From Plantago major (Eukaryota; Streptophyta; Magnoliopsida; Lamiales; Plantaginaceae): a stretch of DNA of 64,000 nucleotides. The position numbers were made by a program, and so were the translations under genes. Positions 45,903-59,269 of this stretch are shown here, piece by piece. Under the pieces are notes generated by a model. It saw only the letters and a program-made list of their open reading frames with translations, was not told the origin of the DNA and did no database searches. The first letter of the stretch is position 1, and each line of letters begins with the position of its first letter. The stretch lies in contig CM048843.1 of the NCBI GenBank assembly GCA_026545765.1, forward strand, positions 13,973,501 through 14,037,500. Direction: 5' to 3'.

Positions 45903-47703
45903 TAAGATGAGTCTAGGTACACGTCTCGAGCTTAAAAGCAAACGAAGCTCGTAAGTTCATTCTTGACGAGATAGACACTACAATTACAAATACGGCAATA
46001 AACACAGCACTTGAGCTAATCGCAAAAGAATTTTTTTATTTTGTTTTTGGGGGAGGGGGGCAATTGCTCTGCCGAGAAGTCCGAATACACCTCTACTCCT
46101 TGAATTTTGGCAACAACAAAGCAAAAAGTCCCTTCTCTATCTTCACTTGGCAGCCGTCCTTATTTTGTTCGGTTATACTCTAATTTCATACCTTCGATAC
46201 ACTTTTGACTACCCCTAGTTACATAAAATCCAACGGAAAATTGATGGTAAGTTAATATCCCTACTCCCCTAGTAGAATAACTACCATGAAAGTACTTTAA
46301 TGCAGTGGTACACCGATAATTCTGCATTGATCATAATAGCTTAATAGGCTTAGTTGCTGGACTATGCAATATGCAGCAGTTGATTTTGGTACATCATGCG
46401 TGTATGACAGATTACTAAATGGATTATATATCAAAACCGGCCATTAGAACCCGTAAAACAATCGATCTCTTTCCTTCTTACATCAACTTTCCACTAATTA
46501 AAATCCAGTATCTGCTCCACCGGTGAAGCATGTGAAACACTGATGATCATATGTATAACAAAGAAAAGTGAAATAATTTAAAATTATAAAACCAGTTTCA
46601 TAGGTACGAACGCAAAAATTTAAGTGAGGGGTGGTAGCACAATCAATTGTGAAATAATATTGAATCTTTTTAATAAAAAAATTAATTCAATAAAATTTTA
46701 TTTATATGAAGTATATGTTTAAAAATTATAAAGCAATAAGAAATAGTGTTGTTGATTTAAGGAGAAAAGTGAAAAGGATCTCTGAAAATTAAAAATAAAA
46801 CCAAGTGAGAAGAGAACATATGAACTATAGGAAAGGAGAAAAATGAAAGGAAAGAAAAATGTGTTGGTGATCGGGATCGATACCCTACCAGCAAAGAAGG
46901 AGAGCTAGCTCTTATGCTCAACCCAATTACTACTAGGATACAATTGATAGTTATCACTTTTATTGCATAAACATTATTTGTCCATTTTATTCAAATACAT
47001 TTTCACAGGGATATAATAGTAGTTTTAATTAAAAAATCGAGGGGTCGCACGTGCTACCTCGTGCACCCCCTGAATTCCCCCATTGTTCACAGGTTAGATC
47101 CGATAAAACCCTGCTAAAGAGTTTTGCAGAATTTTACTCCAACAATAGAACACTGGTGAATAATAATGGCAATTAGTGTAGAGATGAGATAACGAGGAAC
47201 ATGCCATAACACTTTTTCTTCCCGTGATGTCCCTATGTACGTAACTGCAGCCGATACCATGATACAAGTTCATGTAATGTAAAAGCTTGAATTTGTATAT
47301 AGGTGTATTGTATAAAATAATTAGACGACTAATTAATTGATCTGGTCATCTAAAAAGTTAATTAAGCTTAATTAGTTGATCATCATATCTTTAACAAAAT
47401 CAATTACACCATATAATCAACCTAGTTTTTTTATCAAGTCGTATATAATTTCGCCCTCTCAATTTTTAAGTTATGACTCTGCCCCTGATTTTGTGCTTGA
47501 CGGACCTTGTGATGCGCAAGGGGCTAAAGATACTTACCAGACTTTTATAGCCACTTAACATTAAAAGATTTTTCAAATCCTAGCTATATACGTAAGTATG
47601 CAAGCATACAAAGGTGGACATATGATTTAAAGTCCAGTGTACTAAATTATATATGTGATGAAATTATTAGGAGGTTGGGTTGGAGTGGGGATGGCGGGAG
47701 TTC

Positions 47704-47799
47704 AGACTGTTTGAATAGCGATTAAAATAAAATAAAATCAAGTTATGATAGGTGTTTTTAATCAGATTTACACAATTATAATTGATTACCGAACAGTCC
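47704..47799. mobile_element. Tiny MITE
   Basis: About 96 bp with imperfect inverted ends, agactgtttgaatagcgatta and (on the complement) ggactgttcggtaatcaatta. AT-rich interior, no coding. Confidence 0.45.
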
Positions 47800-48713
47800 A
47801 ATTATCGAAAATATTACATTTTTTTACCGTACATCCCTCTGGTTCCGCCAAATCAAGAAAGTGAGATGACAAAATATGAAGTAGTACCGGAAAGCATGCA
47901 CAAATAGAGGGGGTGGGGTTAATGAAGTCTACTGTGCATTGAGTGGGGAGCTAAACGATTGATCTATGTATAATACTATAATGTTTGTATGTTTGTATAG
48001 TACGTCCAGAGATGCCTGTGACCACCCTCTCTACTATACGAGTATATGACAATAACTTCTGTATTTTCTATCTTAATTTTTTTTTAAAATCTACTAATTA
48101 ATATGAATCTGGATCATAACCCGATTTGAGACAATTTTTTTCCTTTTAGTCCTGTGTCAACGATCATCGAAAACATGATATTGCTAATAGTAGAAAACAA
48201 CGTGTAAATTCAAATAGAATGGATGAAAACAAAAATTACAAGACGAGATGAAACAGAGAACTGCTCTGTAGACTATAGTCTATACATTTAAACTAAACTA
48301 ACTACCGGTTTACTTAACAAATCCAGAAGAGGAGCATTCATCCCCCTAAATTTGATTTTTTCTAAATTACTGTAATAATATTTCTCGTCCGTCTAACCTA
48401 TGAAAGAACTCCATATATATAATTTCCTCCCACCCCGAATTTCAAATTATGAGTCCGACCCTGCCTCTAGTTGAACGTCAGGGCAATAAAATGGTCAACA
48501 AGTTTATGACACCCTAAGTACTACAGTAGTAATTTAATTTGAAATAGTAATTAATCATTAAAGTGTGTTTGGCTAAGAACTAAAATATTTGCAATTAAAT
48601 TAAAAACATCTAAAAAAATATATATAAGTCAATGTTTTAACTCTATATCAGTAGGTCAAGATTTTGCGAAAGTGTGACTAAAGTCGATTTTAACAACTTT
48701 AACACTTTATATA

Positions 48714-49094
48714 TGTTACGCCCCAAAACCAAAATCTTTGACGTGACCGGCCGTCTATCGTGAGATGGGCTCACGCCAAGACGAAACCTACTTTTAATCC
48801 TCAAATCAATTACAATATCTCAGAGTGGTACAAACAGAGCATCTAAAATCCTATATAGAACAATAATTACAAATCCGCAATACATAACAACAATTCCAGT
48901 ATCACAAGTCATCTTATACAATACAAATCCAAGAGTACGCAGCAACTACTAAACAATCTTCTCAAAATCCACCATCCGTCTACCGTCTCCACTCCGAAGT
49001 ACCTTCATCCAGTCACTTACTAAATATCTGAAAGGGGTGGGTAAGGGTGAGCCTCATTGACACTTCTATCGGATCAAGCAGAGTAGTATTTCAA

Positions 49095-49166
<72 letters not shown>

Positions 49167-51252
49167 CATGGAACACTTTTCAAAACAATAACAATTCGTA
49201 TTTAGCTCAATCAGAAAATATACTAAGGCTACACAAACCGTGATGGCACACATGTCGGCTTTCACATAACAATAACAATGCCTTACCAAAGGGATAACAT
49301 AACAATGGGAGATCTCCAAAAGCAAGACATTCCCCCGAAAGGGCCTAAACAATTCATAGGCATATCGATGAGCATAAACATATTTTTCAATTCATGCTTT
49401 TGAATCAAATCACTTTTAAAACATCACAATCATAGTAAAACATTTATGGGCACACATACTTGATCCTTTTCGAATAGACTGTTATACCAAGTCTCATTCC
49501 TTGATATAATAACCATAAGTAGTTTGTCAAATCATAAAACAATACATATATATAATAACAGTAAAATAGAAGCAAAAGTGTCAAAGAACCCCCCTTACCT
49601 CATCTCAAATACTAGCTACTGATCATGACCAATTCAAACACCAAAATCATAATCCACATGTTGCCATAAAAGCTCCGCCAGTATCCTAACTCCAAGAAAA
49701 TGATCAATTACATATACCACTGTTAGAAGCCTACGTTGCATATAAATCCCTATTAGTTGAACAATTACATCTAGGTCCTTTCAGCTGATTTTGAGTTGAC
49801 CAACTTATTTGCTATAGTAACTAATTGTTCAACCAAATAAGGCCTTACCAATTCTTTCTTAATACTCCCATTTTAATTTGCTAAATGGTTATTTGTTAAA
49901 TGATTTTTTTTGTACCCACTACTAACATACGCCATACCTAATATGTACAATAATTTTTTTAATTAATTATTAAATTATTAATCGTTATAAAAATGATTAA
50001 TTTTCATAAAAATCATTATTTATTATAAAATCTTTAATTGTTATAAAAAAAATTTAAATTGTTAATTGTATGGCATATCTTATATACACATTATACTCCA
50101 ATTTAAATACCATATGACACGTGGCGGCTTATTTACAGAACACGTGTCACTTTGTAAAATACATAAATACGTTGGACTAAAATGTAAATACGGTAGATCT
50201 TTAATAATTTCACATTGATCATATTTTATTGAAAAGATTTTAGCCATAAACTTAAAAAATTAAAAAAGAAACATAATAAATGAAAAGTTCAAAAACTAAA
50301 AAAAAAAAAAAAAAAACAAATTGCATTTTCCGCCATGGAAGCTCCATGGCAATTCTGCCATGGAAGCAAGAAGCATTCTACTATAATTCTATTAGAAATC
50401 GTAATCCAAACCCCATTGCCGGATCTCAATAATATCCTAAAATCATACCGAAAAGAAAATGCATAAGCCTGTTTCGTCACTTATAAAAGCTGATAATTTA
50501 AGAGGGGCGAAAAAGACTTTTCCATGTTTTAATCCGCCAAAAGTCAAATTTGTGGACTTGGATATAATTAAGTTGTATCTAATTAGACTTGGTTGTTATT
50601 ATTTATTTAATAGGGATCCATCTGTAATAAGAAAATCTAATAGGGGGTCCAGATGTAATTCCCCAAAAGAAAAATAATAAACCATGGTGTTAAAATCATA
50701 GCCGACCTCCAAATTCATCTAATTATCACTTCACGTGCTGATCACTCAAGCACAACGGAACACTATCTAATTAACCTTAATTATCAATCCCAAATCCTTT
50801 AATTAACAAATCCATCTCTTCAATTAACACAATGAAGTATCAATAAAAACAAGAAGTGATATATACCTCAAGTACCAATTCGACCAGACCGTGGACAAGT
50901 GGACTTCACCAAATCGTCAATTTCATTCTTGTAGTACATAATCACCATTGATGATATTCTGACGTCAATGACGGTAGTAACCTAATAATCATCTGTCCAG
51001 TTTAAGCCCTTTATAAATGTCCAATAGCTCTTTAGTAACTATTTTGGGCTTTTACTTCGGTCTAAAACCAATCCAATAAAAATACCATAGTCCGCCTGGA
51101 TATATCGTCCCATGAAATAATAACTTATAAAATTCCGTATAGCAACTCATGTCCAAATAATTTCTCATCTCCAGATTAATCCAAATAGACGGTTCAATAA
51201 AAAATTCGGCATTTTACAATATATAACTCCAAATTGAGTTGCTACATTATGT
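48714..51252. other. Possible LTR retrotransposon LTR or relic
   Basis: At 48714 the sequence starts tgttacgccccaaaacc, a start common to plant gypsy-type LTRs, and near 51252 it ends gagttgctaca. Between them are an (AT)n run and no coding domain. No target duplication and no primer-binding site were found, so this is a tentative reading and the end could be elsewhere. Confidence 0.25.
49098..49164. repeat. (AT)n microsatellite
   Basis: About 66 bp of alternating AT. The Tyr-Ile open frame across it is an artefact. Confidence 0.95.
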
Positions 51253-52369
51253 GGTTGACTTGTATATATTCTAGTACTTGTTCTTGTTTGAAATAAAGCA
51301 CGCCCATCGTCATACATTCAAAAGTGATAGATACTCTAGATCACCCGCGTGATTAGGACATTATATAGTATACATATCTTAAAACTTAATGGTGATATTT
51401 TTTAGGCTAATTAACTTGCGTTGATATTGATGATTCAAAAGCAAACACTAATAATGTTAATAACCTGTTAAGAGTTGAGACGGAAGTGGTATGTAATTGT
51501 AGAATTGAAACATTGGCATTTCTAAGGTCCATCCTCAATTGAATAGTATAATATATACCCGTTTTAATTGTAATCATCGTCAACCATTAAATCAACTCCG
51601 CAACTAATATCCATAATGTAATTCTATTTGGGGTCCGTTAAAACTATGCTTTTATTTGGACATTTTTACACAATGAAATATATTATATCTAGTTGTCACT
51701 CTCGCCGACCTAGGGAAATTAGGTTACGCGAAAGATCTTGAAATTAACTTTTAGAACATTGTAGAAATTAATTCTAATGTGTTTGTTGAAATAGTAAATA
51801 ATGTGATTTCAGCTTGTCTATTTTTTCATGAAATTTCTCGTGAGTCGTAGCATATGACGTTAACACATCATGGAAAATTTGGCACATGCATTTTGAATTT
51901 CTAGCCACTCAAAACTTACTTGAAATGTAAAACTTGCATTTCCAGTTTTTGTTCAAGAGAACTCATTCATTTTCTAAATATCCAAAACATATTCCTAGAA
52001 AAATACAGTATATAATTCCAGTGCTTATGGCAATTTCAACCTCTTTATACTACTATGAATTCAAACTTAGGATGTGAGCCAAAAACTAATTTGCCATAAT
52101 GTTATAATTCTTTCTCAATTTTCAATAGCGTTATTCAAAAATAGTCAATCACAATCTCAACTCGAATTATATTAATTTAAGAATGAGACGGCAGGCGAAC
52201 ATGAAACTGGTTGTTAAGCTCGAGCTCAATTCCGTTTGGATTGGATGAGCCCATCTTGAGCTCAGGATAACATTGAAAAAACACAGCATTCATATCAAAT
52301 CTTAAATGAGTACATTGTATAATGGACCAATTTGTAACAAGTTCTTCGCAAGTCAATTACACATAATTA

Positions 52370-52416
52370 CTAGTACTAACTCGTGGCGATGCCACGGTAT
52401 AGTTTAATTTTAATAA
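52370..52416 (-). mobile_element. Helitron 3' terminus (non-autonomous element, minus)
   Basis: On the minus strand it reads ttattattaaaattaaacta, then accgtggcatcgccacgag with a stem-loop (CGTGGC-atc-GCCACG, plus 52382-52396), then ttagtaCTAG and a target T. That is the canonical Helitron end: hairpin, CTRR, T. It matches the 3' end of the decayed autonomous Helitron at 12600-12643 over about 45 bp. The element body should extend rightwards on the plus map; its 5' TC end was not identified, so only the terminus is annotated. Confidence 0.8.
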
Positions 52417-52714
52417 TAAATAGAAAAGGGATGATAAAATAAATTAATGGAGAAAATAAGGTAGTCAAATTTATGGGAACAACGTTGATCGTGGTGTTGA
52501 TCGGTAGTCCTTCTTCATCTAATATTATCATTGAGTGTTTATTTATGTTAACTATATAAAATGTAAAAATAGGTCCACCGTAACCAACCTGTTAATTAGT
52601 AACAGATACATGTTTTTTTTAAAAAAAATTATATCCCTCAAATGGAACCAAGATAAAATACAAAGGTATACAACACAATCAATAGGGTTGTCTCGCCGTG
52701 ATATGTAGTCAGCC

Positions 52715-52719
<5 letters not shown>

Positions 52720-52798
<79 letters not shown>
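52720..52798. repeat. (AT)n microsatellite
   Basis: About 78 bp of alternating AT, about 350 bp from the Helitron terminus at 52370. Confidence 0.95.
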
Positions 52799-52800
<2 letters not shown>

Positions 52801-52927
52801 ATATTTCACATGTTATTGTTGTTTTTTTCCAACCCAACAGTTCCTAACAACCCCGCGGTAGTATGCGTCACCCCACCAAAGACACAAAAATTATTATTCT
52901 ATGACCATAATTTCCATGGTACGGTTG

Positions 52928-53190
52928 CCCCTCCCCCCTTATGGATGAAGAAAGTAGAGAGAAGATAGAAGAGTTTCCCCGCCTAGAGAGTACCTGCCAG
53001 AACCCCCCTCTCCCGACCCGTCATGGAGATCAAGAAAGTACAGTGAAGAGCGACGACATTTTCCCCGCCTAGAGAGTATCAGCTGATCCCCCCGTCTCGT
53101 TATAGAGATCAAGAAAGTAGAAAGAAGATCGAAGAGAGTTTCCCCGCTTAGAGAGTATATGCAGACTCCCCCCTCCCTACCTCCCGCCAG
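52928..53190. repeat. Minisatellite, about 80-bp unit, about three copies
   Basis: Units begin at about 52928, 53003 and 53088, with a partial fourth. Each has a C-rich start (ccccctc or ccccgtc), (g)agatcaagaaagta, a gaaga run, then ttccccgcctagagagta. Copies differ by several substitutions and short indels. It is GC-richer than its surroundings. It could lie within the non-autonomous Helitron, but that is inference. Confidence 0.8.
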
Positions 53191-54759
53191 AAAAAAATGT
53201 AGTTTTTACTAACTTAATAATCATAAAATGTTGCGGTTGGGTGTTGTAACAAAGGTATGTAAAGGGTTTGAGTATATGCCAGACCGAACATGAACATCAT
53301 TATTTCGAACGGGGGTTGAATTCGGGTGGATAGAACCAGTCCTTCCAGCCAGAGACAGTAGAGAAGATAACCCTTATACCTCATCCTTTTCTTATACATA
53401 AAGAAAAGGAAATTGAAAGTCTTCACATGTAAAATGTTGTTGATATACATGTAAAGATCAAGACACCACCAATTAGCTCACGTGTGTCTCTTTTATCTTC
53501 TAGAACTTAAAAGAGCACATCTAGTACACGATTCATAGAACATTCTTAGAAGATCAGTTGAATGGACTATGTCAAGCATAGATCCAAAGGTCCTCCAACT
53601 TGATTCATGCCCATTAAGAAAATGCATATTCAGCAGTAAATCATACAAATCTGAAGGTATAAATTAAGCTTCATTGAACAATGTAATATTGATCACTTGA
53701 GTCCGATAAAATGATTGGATTCATTTCACTATATTAAATTTAAAACTAACAATTTGGAATCATATACTATCAAATATATAACCTTAATTGGATTTCATAA
53801 AGACCTTTAAATGTAAAAAAATACAAATTTGTCATGCCTCAACAAATTGGGAAGCATACAGAAGACGGGCATCATAATTACCTCAAGTATTTAAAACATC
53901 CAAACACATTCTTAATTATATATAGGAGTTTGCTGATCTTCAATTTGGGTGTGTATATATTCAACAAATTTTTTAATACCATTCTTATACGCATTATGTA
54001 AATTCACTATATGTGCCTAAATTCAGTATGTGGGTGGCGATTTTAATGGAATTATTGGATTTAGACGATTTGATTGATCACAATTATAAATAGTTACAAG
54101 GTTAAATATAATTGACAGAATTATGTAATCAAAATTAGATTCCAATTGTAAAGGTAACAGAACCAAATACGCATTAACTTGGCATCAAACATAAATTTAC
54201 CTTGATTATAATTGTTTTGTGATTTTTTAATCCAAAAAAATGAAAGAATTCCTCACTTGATTTAAGGCCAAAGTACTATAGCTAGAATTGATAAAAATAA
54301 AAATTGGTCTTTATAATATATGGATAGATCTCATCTCACATGACTTAAAATTGAAAATTATTTGTTTACTTATTCTTTACTTTCTCACCTCTGTAAAAAG
54401 AAACGTAAAGTTAACAAAACTTTAAATTCTACATTGCCATTTAAATAAATTTCTTTTTACATTAATTTTGTATTAGAAAATGTCCAAGTAATTAGATGGC
54501 GGTCCAAGTATCATCTATGCACATGCGGAACATGTGTGCTTCAAAGTAAACCATCAACTTTAATTAGAATATAGTAGAAAAATATACGAAAGTACCCAGA
54601 ATAACCGAAAGTGCACAAAATGGTATGGTTGTATGGATATATATATGAGGCTAATCAAAATAATCGTATATTTTAATTTGTCCAGAATGTTTGATGCTAA
54701 ACTATGTAAAATGAGTCTATTTTTGAATGCTTGATGCTACGTTAATAATTTATAATGTG
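53191..54759. other. Gene-poor AT-rich spacer
   Basis: No gene, terminal repeat or RNA gene recognised. Confidence 0.45.
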
Positions 54760-55009
54760 TTTTAATGAGTCGATTTTAATTTTTAAAATTCCATTATTTC
54801 ATTTTATCTTATTTAATAAATTTATATTTTATTTTAATGAAGAAATCAATTTATCTAATTAATAATAGTATTCAAGATTGGTGTCTATAGATTCGTCCTG
54901 TCTTGGAAAATTCAAATATATGTTAAAAATATTTTTTGGATTTTTTATAGATAAAGTTATATTTGATTAATATTTTATTTTAGTGAATGAAATTATTTAT
55001 TTAATTAAT

Positions 55010-55012
55010 AAT

Positions 55013-55059
<47 letters not shown>

Positions 55060-55060
55060 T
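55010..55060. repeat. (AAT)n microsatellite
   Basis: About 50 bp of ataata repeats within the tandem array. Confidence 0.95.
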
Positions 55061-55470
55061 AGATTGGTGTCTATAGATTCGTCTTGTCATGGTGAATTCA
55101 AATATATGTTCAAAATATTTTTTGGAGTTTTGTAGATAAATTTATATGAGATTTAATCAAAACTATATATGCAGCCAACGTACCAAAATAAACAATGGAA
55201 GATATACTGGTTGAAAATGTAACTAATTCCACAAAATTCCACGTAGGATTGAATTAATTTAATAAATACTCTATTTTTTAAATTAAAATTCCATTATTTC
55301 ATTTTATCATATTTAATAAATTTTATTTAATTTAAATGAATAAAACAACTTATATAATTAATAATAATATTCAAGATTGGTGTCTATGCATTCGTCTTGT
55401 CACGACGAATTCAAATATATATTCAAAATATTTTTCGGATATTTGCAGATAAAGTTATATGAAATTTAAT

Positions 55471-58145
55471 ATTGGAGGAGGTAATTTCTAAGTATCAATC
55501 TGCTTTTATTGGTGAATGAAATATTCTTGATGGGGTGGTGGTGGCTAATGAGGTGGTGGATGAGGCGAAAAAGAGTAAGAAAAGCCTTTTCTTGTTCAAG
55601 GTCGATTTTGAAAAGGCTTACGATTCAGTCAGCTGGGAGTTCCTGTTGGGTATGATGAAGAACATGGGATTTGGAAAAAAGTGGTGTAAATGGATAAATG
55701 AGTGTATTTCGACGGCAGAGGCCTCAATCCTTGTCAATGGAAGCCCGACAAATAATTTTCAGATGGAACAAGGCTTACGACAAGGTGATCCATTATCACC
55801 TTTTCTTTTCCTTATTGTGGTAGAGGGATTAAGTCGTATGATGTTGAAAGCCTGTAATGATCAGTTGTTCAAACCTTGCGTGGTGGGTCGGGAGAAAGTG
55901 GAGATATCACACTTACAGTTTGCTGACGATTCGTTATTCTTTGGGGAGGCTGTGGAATCTAATCTGACTACTCTGAAAAGTGTATTGCGATGTTTTGAAT
56001 GGCATTCTTGATTAAAGATCAATTTCCACAAAAGTTGTTTGTTTACTATTGGAGTCGATAAGACCTGCGCATCTGGTTGGGCAGAGATTCTGAACTGTAG
56101 CTATTCGGAATTGCCGTTATCTTATCTGGGCTTGCCAGTGGGTGCAAAATCTGGCGATAGAAATATCTGGAAAAAGGTGGTAGAAAGAATGAGATGTCGA
56201 CTGGCAGCTTGGGAAAATAATTACCTTTCTTTTGGAGGACGTCTGGTGCTTCTGAACTCAGTGCTCTCCTCTCTTCCCATCTATTTTCTTTCTTTTTTCA
56301 AATTACCAAACCATATTCTGAACCTGTTGGTTAGCCTTCATCGGAATTTTTTGTGGGGGGGGGGGGGGGGGGGATTTGGGGGATAAGAGGAAAATCGCGT
56401 GGGTTAAATGGGAGGTAGTGTGTCGGGCTAAGAGTGAAGGTGGGTTAGGGGTCAAGGATTTAAACTGTTTCAATTTGTCTATGTTGGGAAAATGGGCTTG
56501 GAAGCTGTTGTGTGGAGGAGGGGAGTTTCTGTGGGTCCAAGTTTTAGAGTCAAAGTATGGGAGTTTCCGTGGTTGTGTTGATGGGATGTTGAGTGGGAAA
56601 TCTAGGGACAAGTTATGGTCGTCCTGGTGGCGGGACATAGTCAGTTTAGTAGGGCGGGAGAGGTGGTTTCGGGAAGGTTTGATTAGAAGAATAGGGGATG
56701 GTTTGGGAACTAGGTTTTGGAAAGATGAATGGGTGAGTAGTGGTGTGAAGTTGTTGAATGTCTTTCCACGTTTATATAGTTTGGAGACCGAGAAAAATTG
56801 TTGGGTGGGTCAGCGTTTGTTTAGGTCTGAGGAAACTACTGTGTTTAAGGGGTCGGGGAGAAGGTCCCTTTTTGTGTGGGAGGAAAGTTTAGTTGACGAC
56901 TTACAATGTCTAATTATTAAACCAAATTTGCTTTCACAGGTACCGGATAAGTGGCCGTGAAATTTTTCCTTGGATAACCAGTACACGGTGAAATCTGGAT
57001 ATGCCAATTTGTGTCGGCTCAAGTTTGATCGACAAGAGGTTCAACCAAAGTGGACATCTGCTGTGTGGAATAATTTTGTGCCGATGAAGATAAATGCCTT
57101 CTGCTGGAGAATTATGCTGGATCGCGTTCCTACATTACTTAACCTGCGCAAGAGGAATGTGATTTGGCAAGATGAAGATGCGAGATGTCGCCTTTGCAAA
57201 GAGAATTATTCAGAAACTGCTGAACACTTGTTCTACAAATGCAGTTCGGTTCTGGAAGTGTGGAGGCTGCTAAGTTCCTGGCTGGAGGTCTCCATTACTA
57301 CCGGAGGGAATCTAGAAGATAATTTGCTCTCATATGAGCAGCTGGTCCCGTCAAAGTGGCGCAAGGTTTGGCAGGTATTCTGGAATGGAGCAATATGGTT
57401 TATTTGGGTAACGCGCAATGAGGCGTACTTTCAAGGTACAAAATTTGAACCTTTGGTCATTATGGATAAAATTAAACGCAACTCTTGGGCTTGGCTGAGA
57501 AATCATAATCAGGTACTTAACTGCTATACCTTCACTGATTGGGAACTTTGTCCGAAAGGATTTTTGAACTTGATGGAGGTTTAGGTTTTTGCACAGTTTA
57601 TGCGAATGGTGGAAGCTGATGTGTTCTTTGCTTGGGTTCTGCTAGCTGTTTTTGCTGTAAGATAGACTGTGTTGGTGTTACTCTATGATGTTTGTGGTCT
57701 CTCTGATTGGTCTCTCCGATTTGGTTTAGCTGGACCCACCCTTCTATTTTGGTTGTTCCGTTTGGCCTCGATGGACATCACCATCCTTTTCTTTCTCTCT
57801 AGCTTGGGTGGTATTCCTCCATTGTGGTGCATGTATTTACTTCCTAACTCTTGGCATAGCATCTTGGTGCTGTGACATACTAGACGACGGGGGTAGTATG
57901 TGTGTATTCGGAATAATTAAAATAGGGGTTCTGGTTGGGTTTGGACTGAATTTGTGATGGATGATTTGCTGTAAGTGAGCTACCTGTTATGTTAGTTCTG
58001 GGTTGCCTTTAGCTTTTGGTCCGGGTGTATTTTGAGCTTTTTTCACGGAGAATGTATTTTGTATATGTCCCATTGTAACTCATAGAACATTCCTGATGTT
58101 CTTTCAAGTGTTATAAAATTTTACTTCTTCTTCAAAAAAAAAAAA
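55471..58145 (+). mobile_element. 5'-truncated LINE inserted in the tandem array
   Basis: Flanked by a 12-bp target duplication, atgaaatttaat, at 55459-55470 and 58146-58157, with a poly-A tail ending at 58145. The element is 2.67 kb and starts inside the reverse transcriptase region, so the endonuclease and ORF1 are lost. A long 3' UTR follows the last coding part (57585-58130). It is a different subfamily from the LINE at 5736-8787, judging by the protein. Confidence 0.9.
55480..57584 (+). pseudogene. LINE reverse transcriptase and zf-RVT region, broken
   Basis: The frame starts with YQSAFIGE, then a stop, then the RT core with FKVDFEKAYDSVSWEFL, GLRQGDPLSPFLFLIVVEGL and LQFADDSLFF, so the three catalytic Asp residues are kept. 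A stop follows CFEWHS at about 56009. The next piece (56030-56386) has LPLSYLGLPVGAKSG and runs into a poly-G tract at 56355-56373 that shifts the frame. The third piece (56376-56960) has KIAWVKWEVVCRAKSEGGLG. Another stop at about 56958 precedes the zf-RVT part (WRIMLDRVPTLLNLRKR, CRLCKENYSETAEHLFYKC). Several stops and a frameshift make it non-functional. Confidence 0.88.
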
Positions 58146-58735
58146 ATGAAATTTAATAAAAACTATATACAATCAACATATAAAAAATAACAGTGGAATA
58201 TATATTGGCTAAAATACAACTAATTCCGGCGTTACTTCTTATTTAATAAATTTATATTTAATTTTCATGAATAAAACAATTTATTTAATTAATAGTAGTA
58301 TTCAAGATTGGTGTCTATGGATTCGTCTTGTCACAACCAATTCAAATATATGTTCAAAATATTTTTCGGATATTTGCAGATAAAGTTATATGAAATTTAA
58401 TAAAAACTATATATAGAGTCAATATACAAAAAATAACAGTGAAATATATATTGGCTAAAATACAACTAATTTCGGCGTTACTTCTTATTTAATAAATTTA
58501 TATTTAAATTTATTTAATTAATAATAGTATTCAAGATTGGTGTCTATGGATTCGTCTTGTCACGACGAATTCAAATATATGTTCAAAATATTTTTCGGAT
58601 TTTTTGCAGATAAAGTTATATGAAATTTAATAAAAACTATATATACACTCAACATACCAAAAATAACATTAAAATATATATTGGGAAAAATACAACTAAT
58701 TCCACAAAATTCCACGTAAGATTGAATGAATCTGG

Positions 58736-59269
58736 TGAGGTCTAGTCCCTTGTGCTTTACATAATATATGAATGGATGGATGGATGGATGAAATTTTGTA
58801 ATATGAACCAAGTCTTGACATGCCTATCGAGCATTATAGAAGTAAATACATACTGACTTCAATAAGAAACCGAGCTTCAAACAGAGTTCAGATTTATTTT
58901 AATATCTTATCAAGCGAGTCAAGCTTGAACGTAGTGAAGTATTGTTAAACCTTAAACTCAACATAATTCTATAGCACCATTAGTTGTGAAATATAGCCAT
59001 GCATGTAAATAATTACATCATGTTTGGCTTGCAATTGTATGTCAATTCTTAATTGAGATAATGTTTTGGTTGTTTTTTAAAACAAACTTTAATATACTTG
59101 TACATTTAATTGAGCCCATTCAATTAAAATCTACCTTCTCTCTTCACATCCTCCTTTTTTGTCACTTTACATTTTCATTTATTATAACAACCTTAAAACC
59201 AATCAAATAATCTTAAAAAACTATTACACACACCAACTTCACTCTTACACACCTTATACATAAGAGTAA
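58736..59269. other. Spacer, no gene seen
   Basis: AT-rich sequence between the tandem array and the MITE at 59270, with nothing recognisable. Confidence 0.5.

Larger units (their letters stand above)
45151..48713. other. Gene-poor spacer
   Basis: About 3.5 kb without a supported gene. It includes a truncated Stowaway-like MITE (45742-45902) and a small MITE (47704-47799). Remaining short frames are AT-biased and unsupported. Confidence 0.45.
54760..58735. repeat. Tandem array of about 230-310-bp AT-rich units, split by a LINE
   Basis: The landmark gattggtgtctat followed by attcgtc(t/c)tgtca recurs at about 54876, 55061, 55373, 58305 and 58533. Each unit continues with attcaaatatatgtt, aaaatattttt and gataaagttatatgaaattt. 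Spacings without the LINE are about 190, 310, 270 and 229 bp. A (TAA)n run at 55010-55060 lies in the second unit. A LINE (55471-58145) is inserted in the third unit. Confidence 0.85.

Noticed and set aside
46855-46945. tRNA-like sequence on the minus strand (ggtatcgatcccg resembles box B)
   Set aside because: No box A at the right distance and no cloverleaf could be drawn.
49074-49352. 92-codon minus-strand frame with Tyr-Ile repeats
   Set aside because: Produced by the (AT)n tract at 49098-49164.
52552-52809. 85-codon minus-strand frame
   Set aside because: Most of it is the (AT)n tract at 52720-52798.
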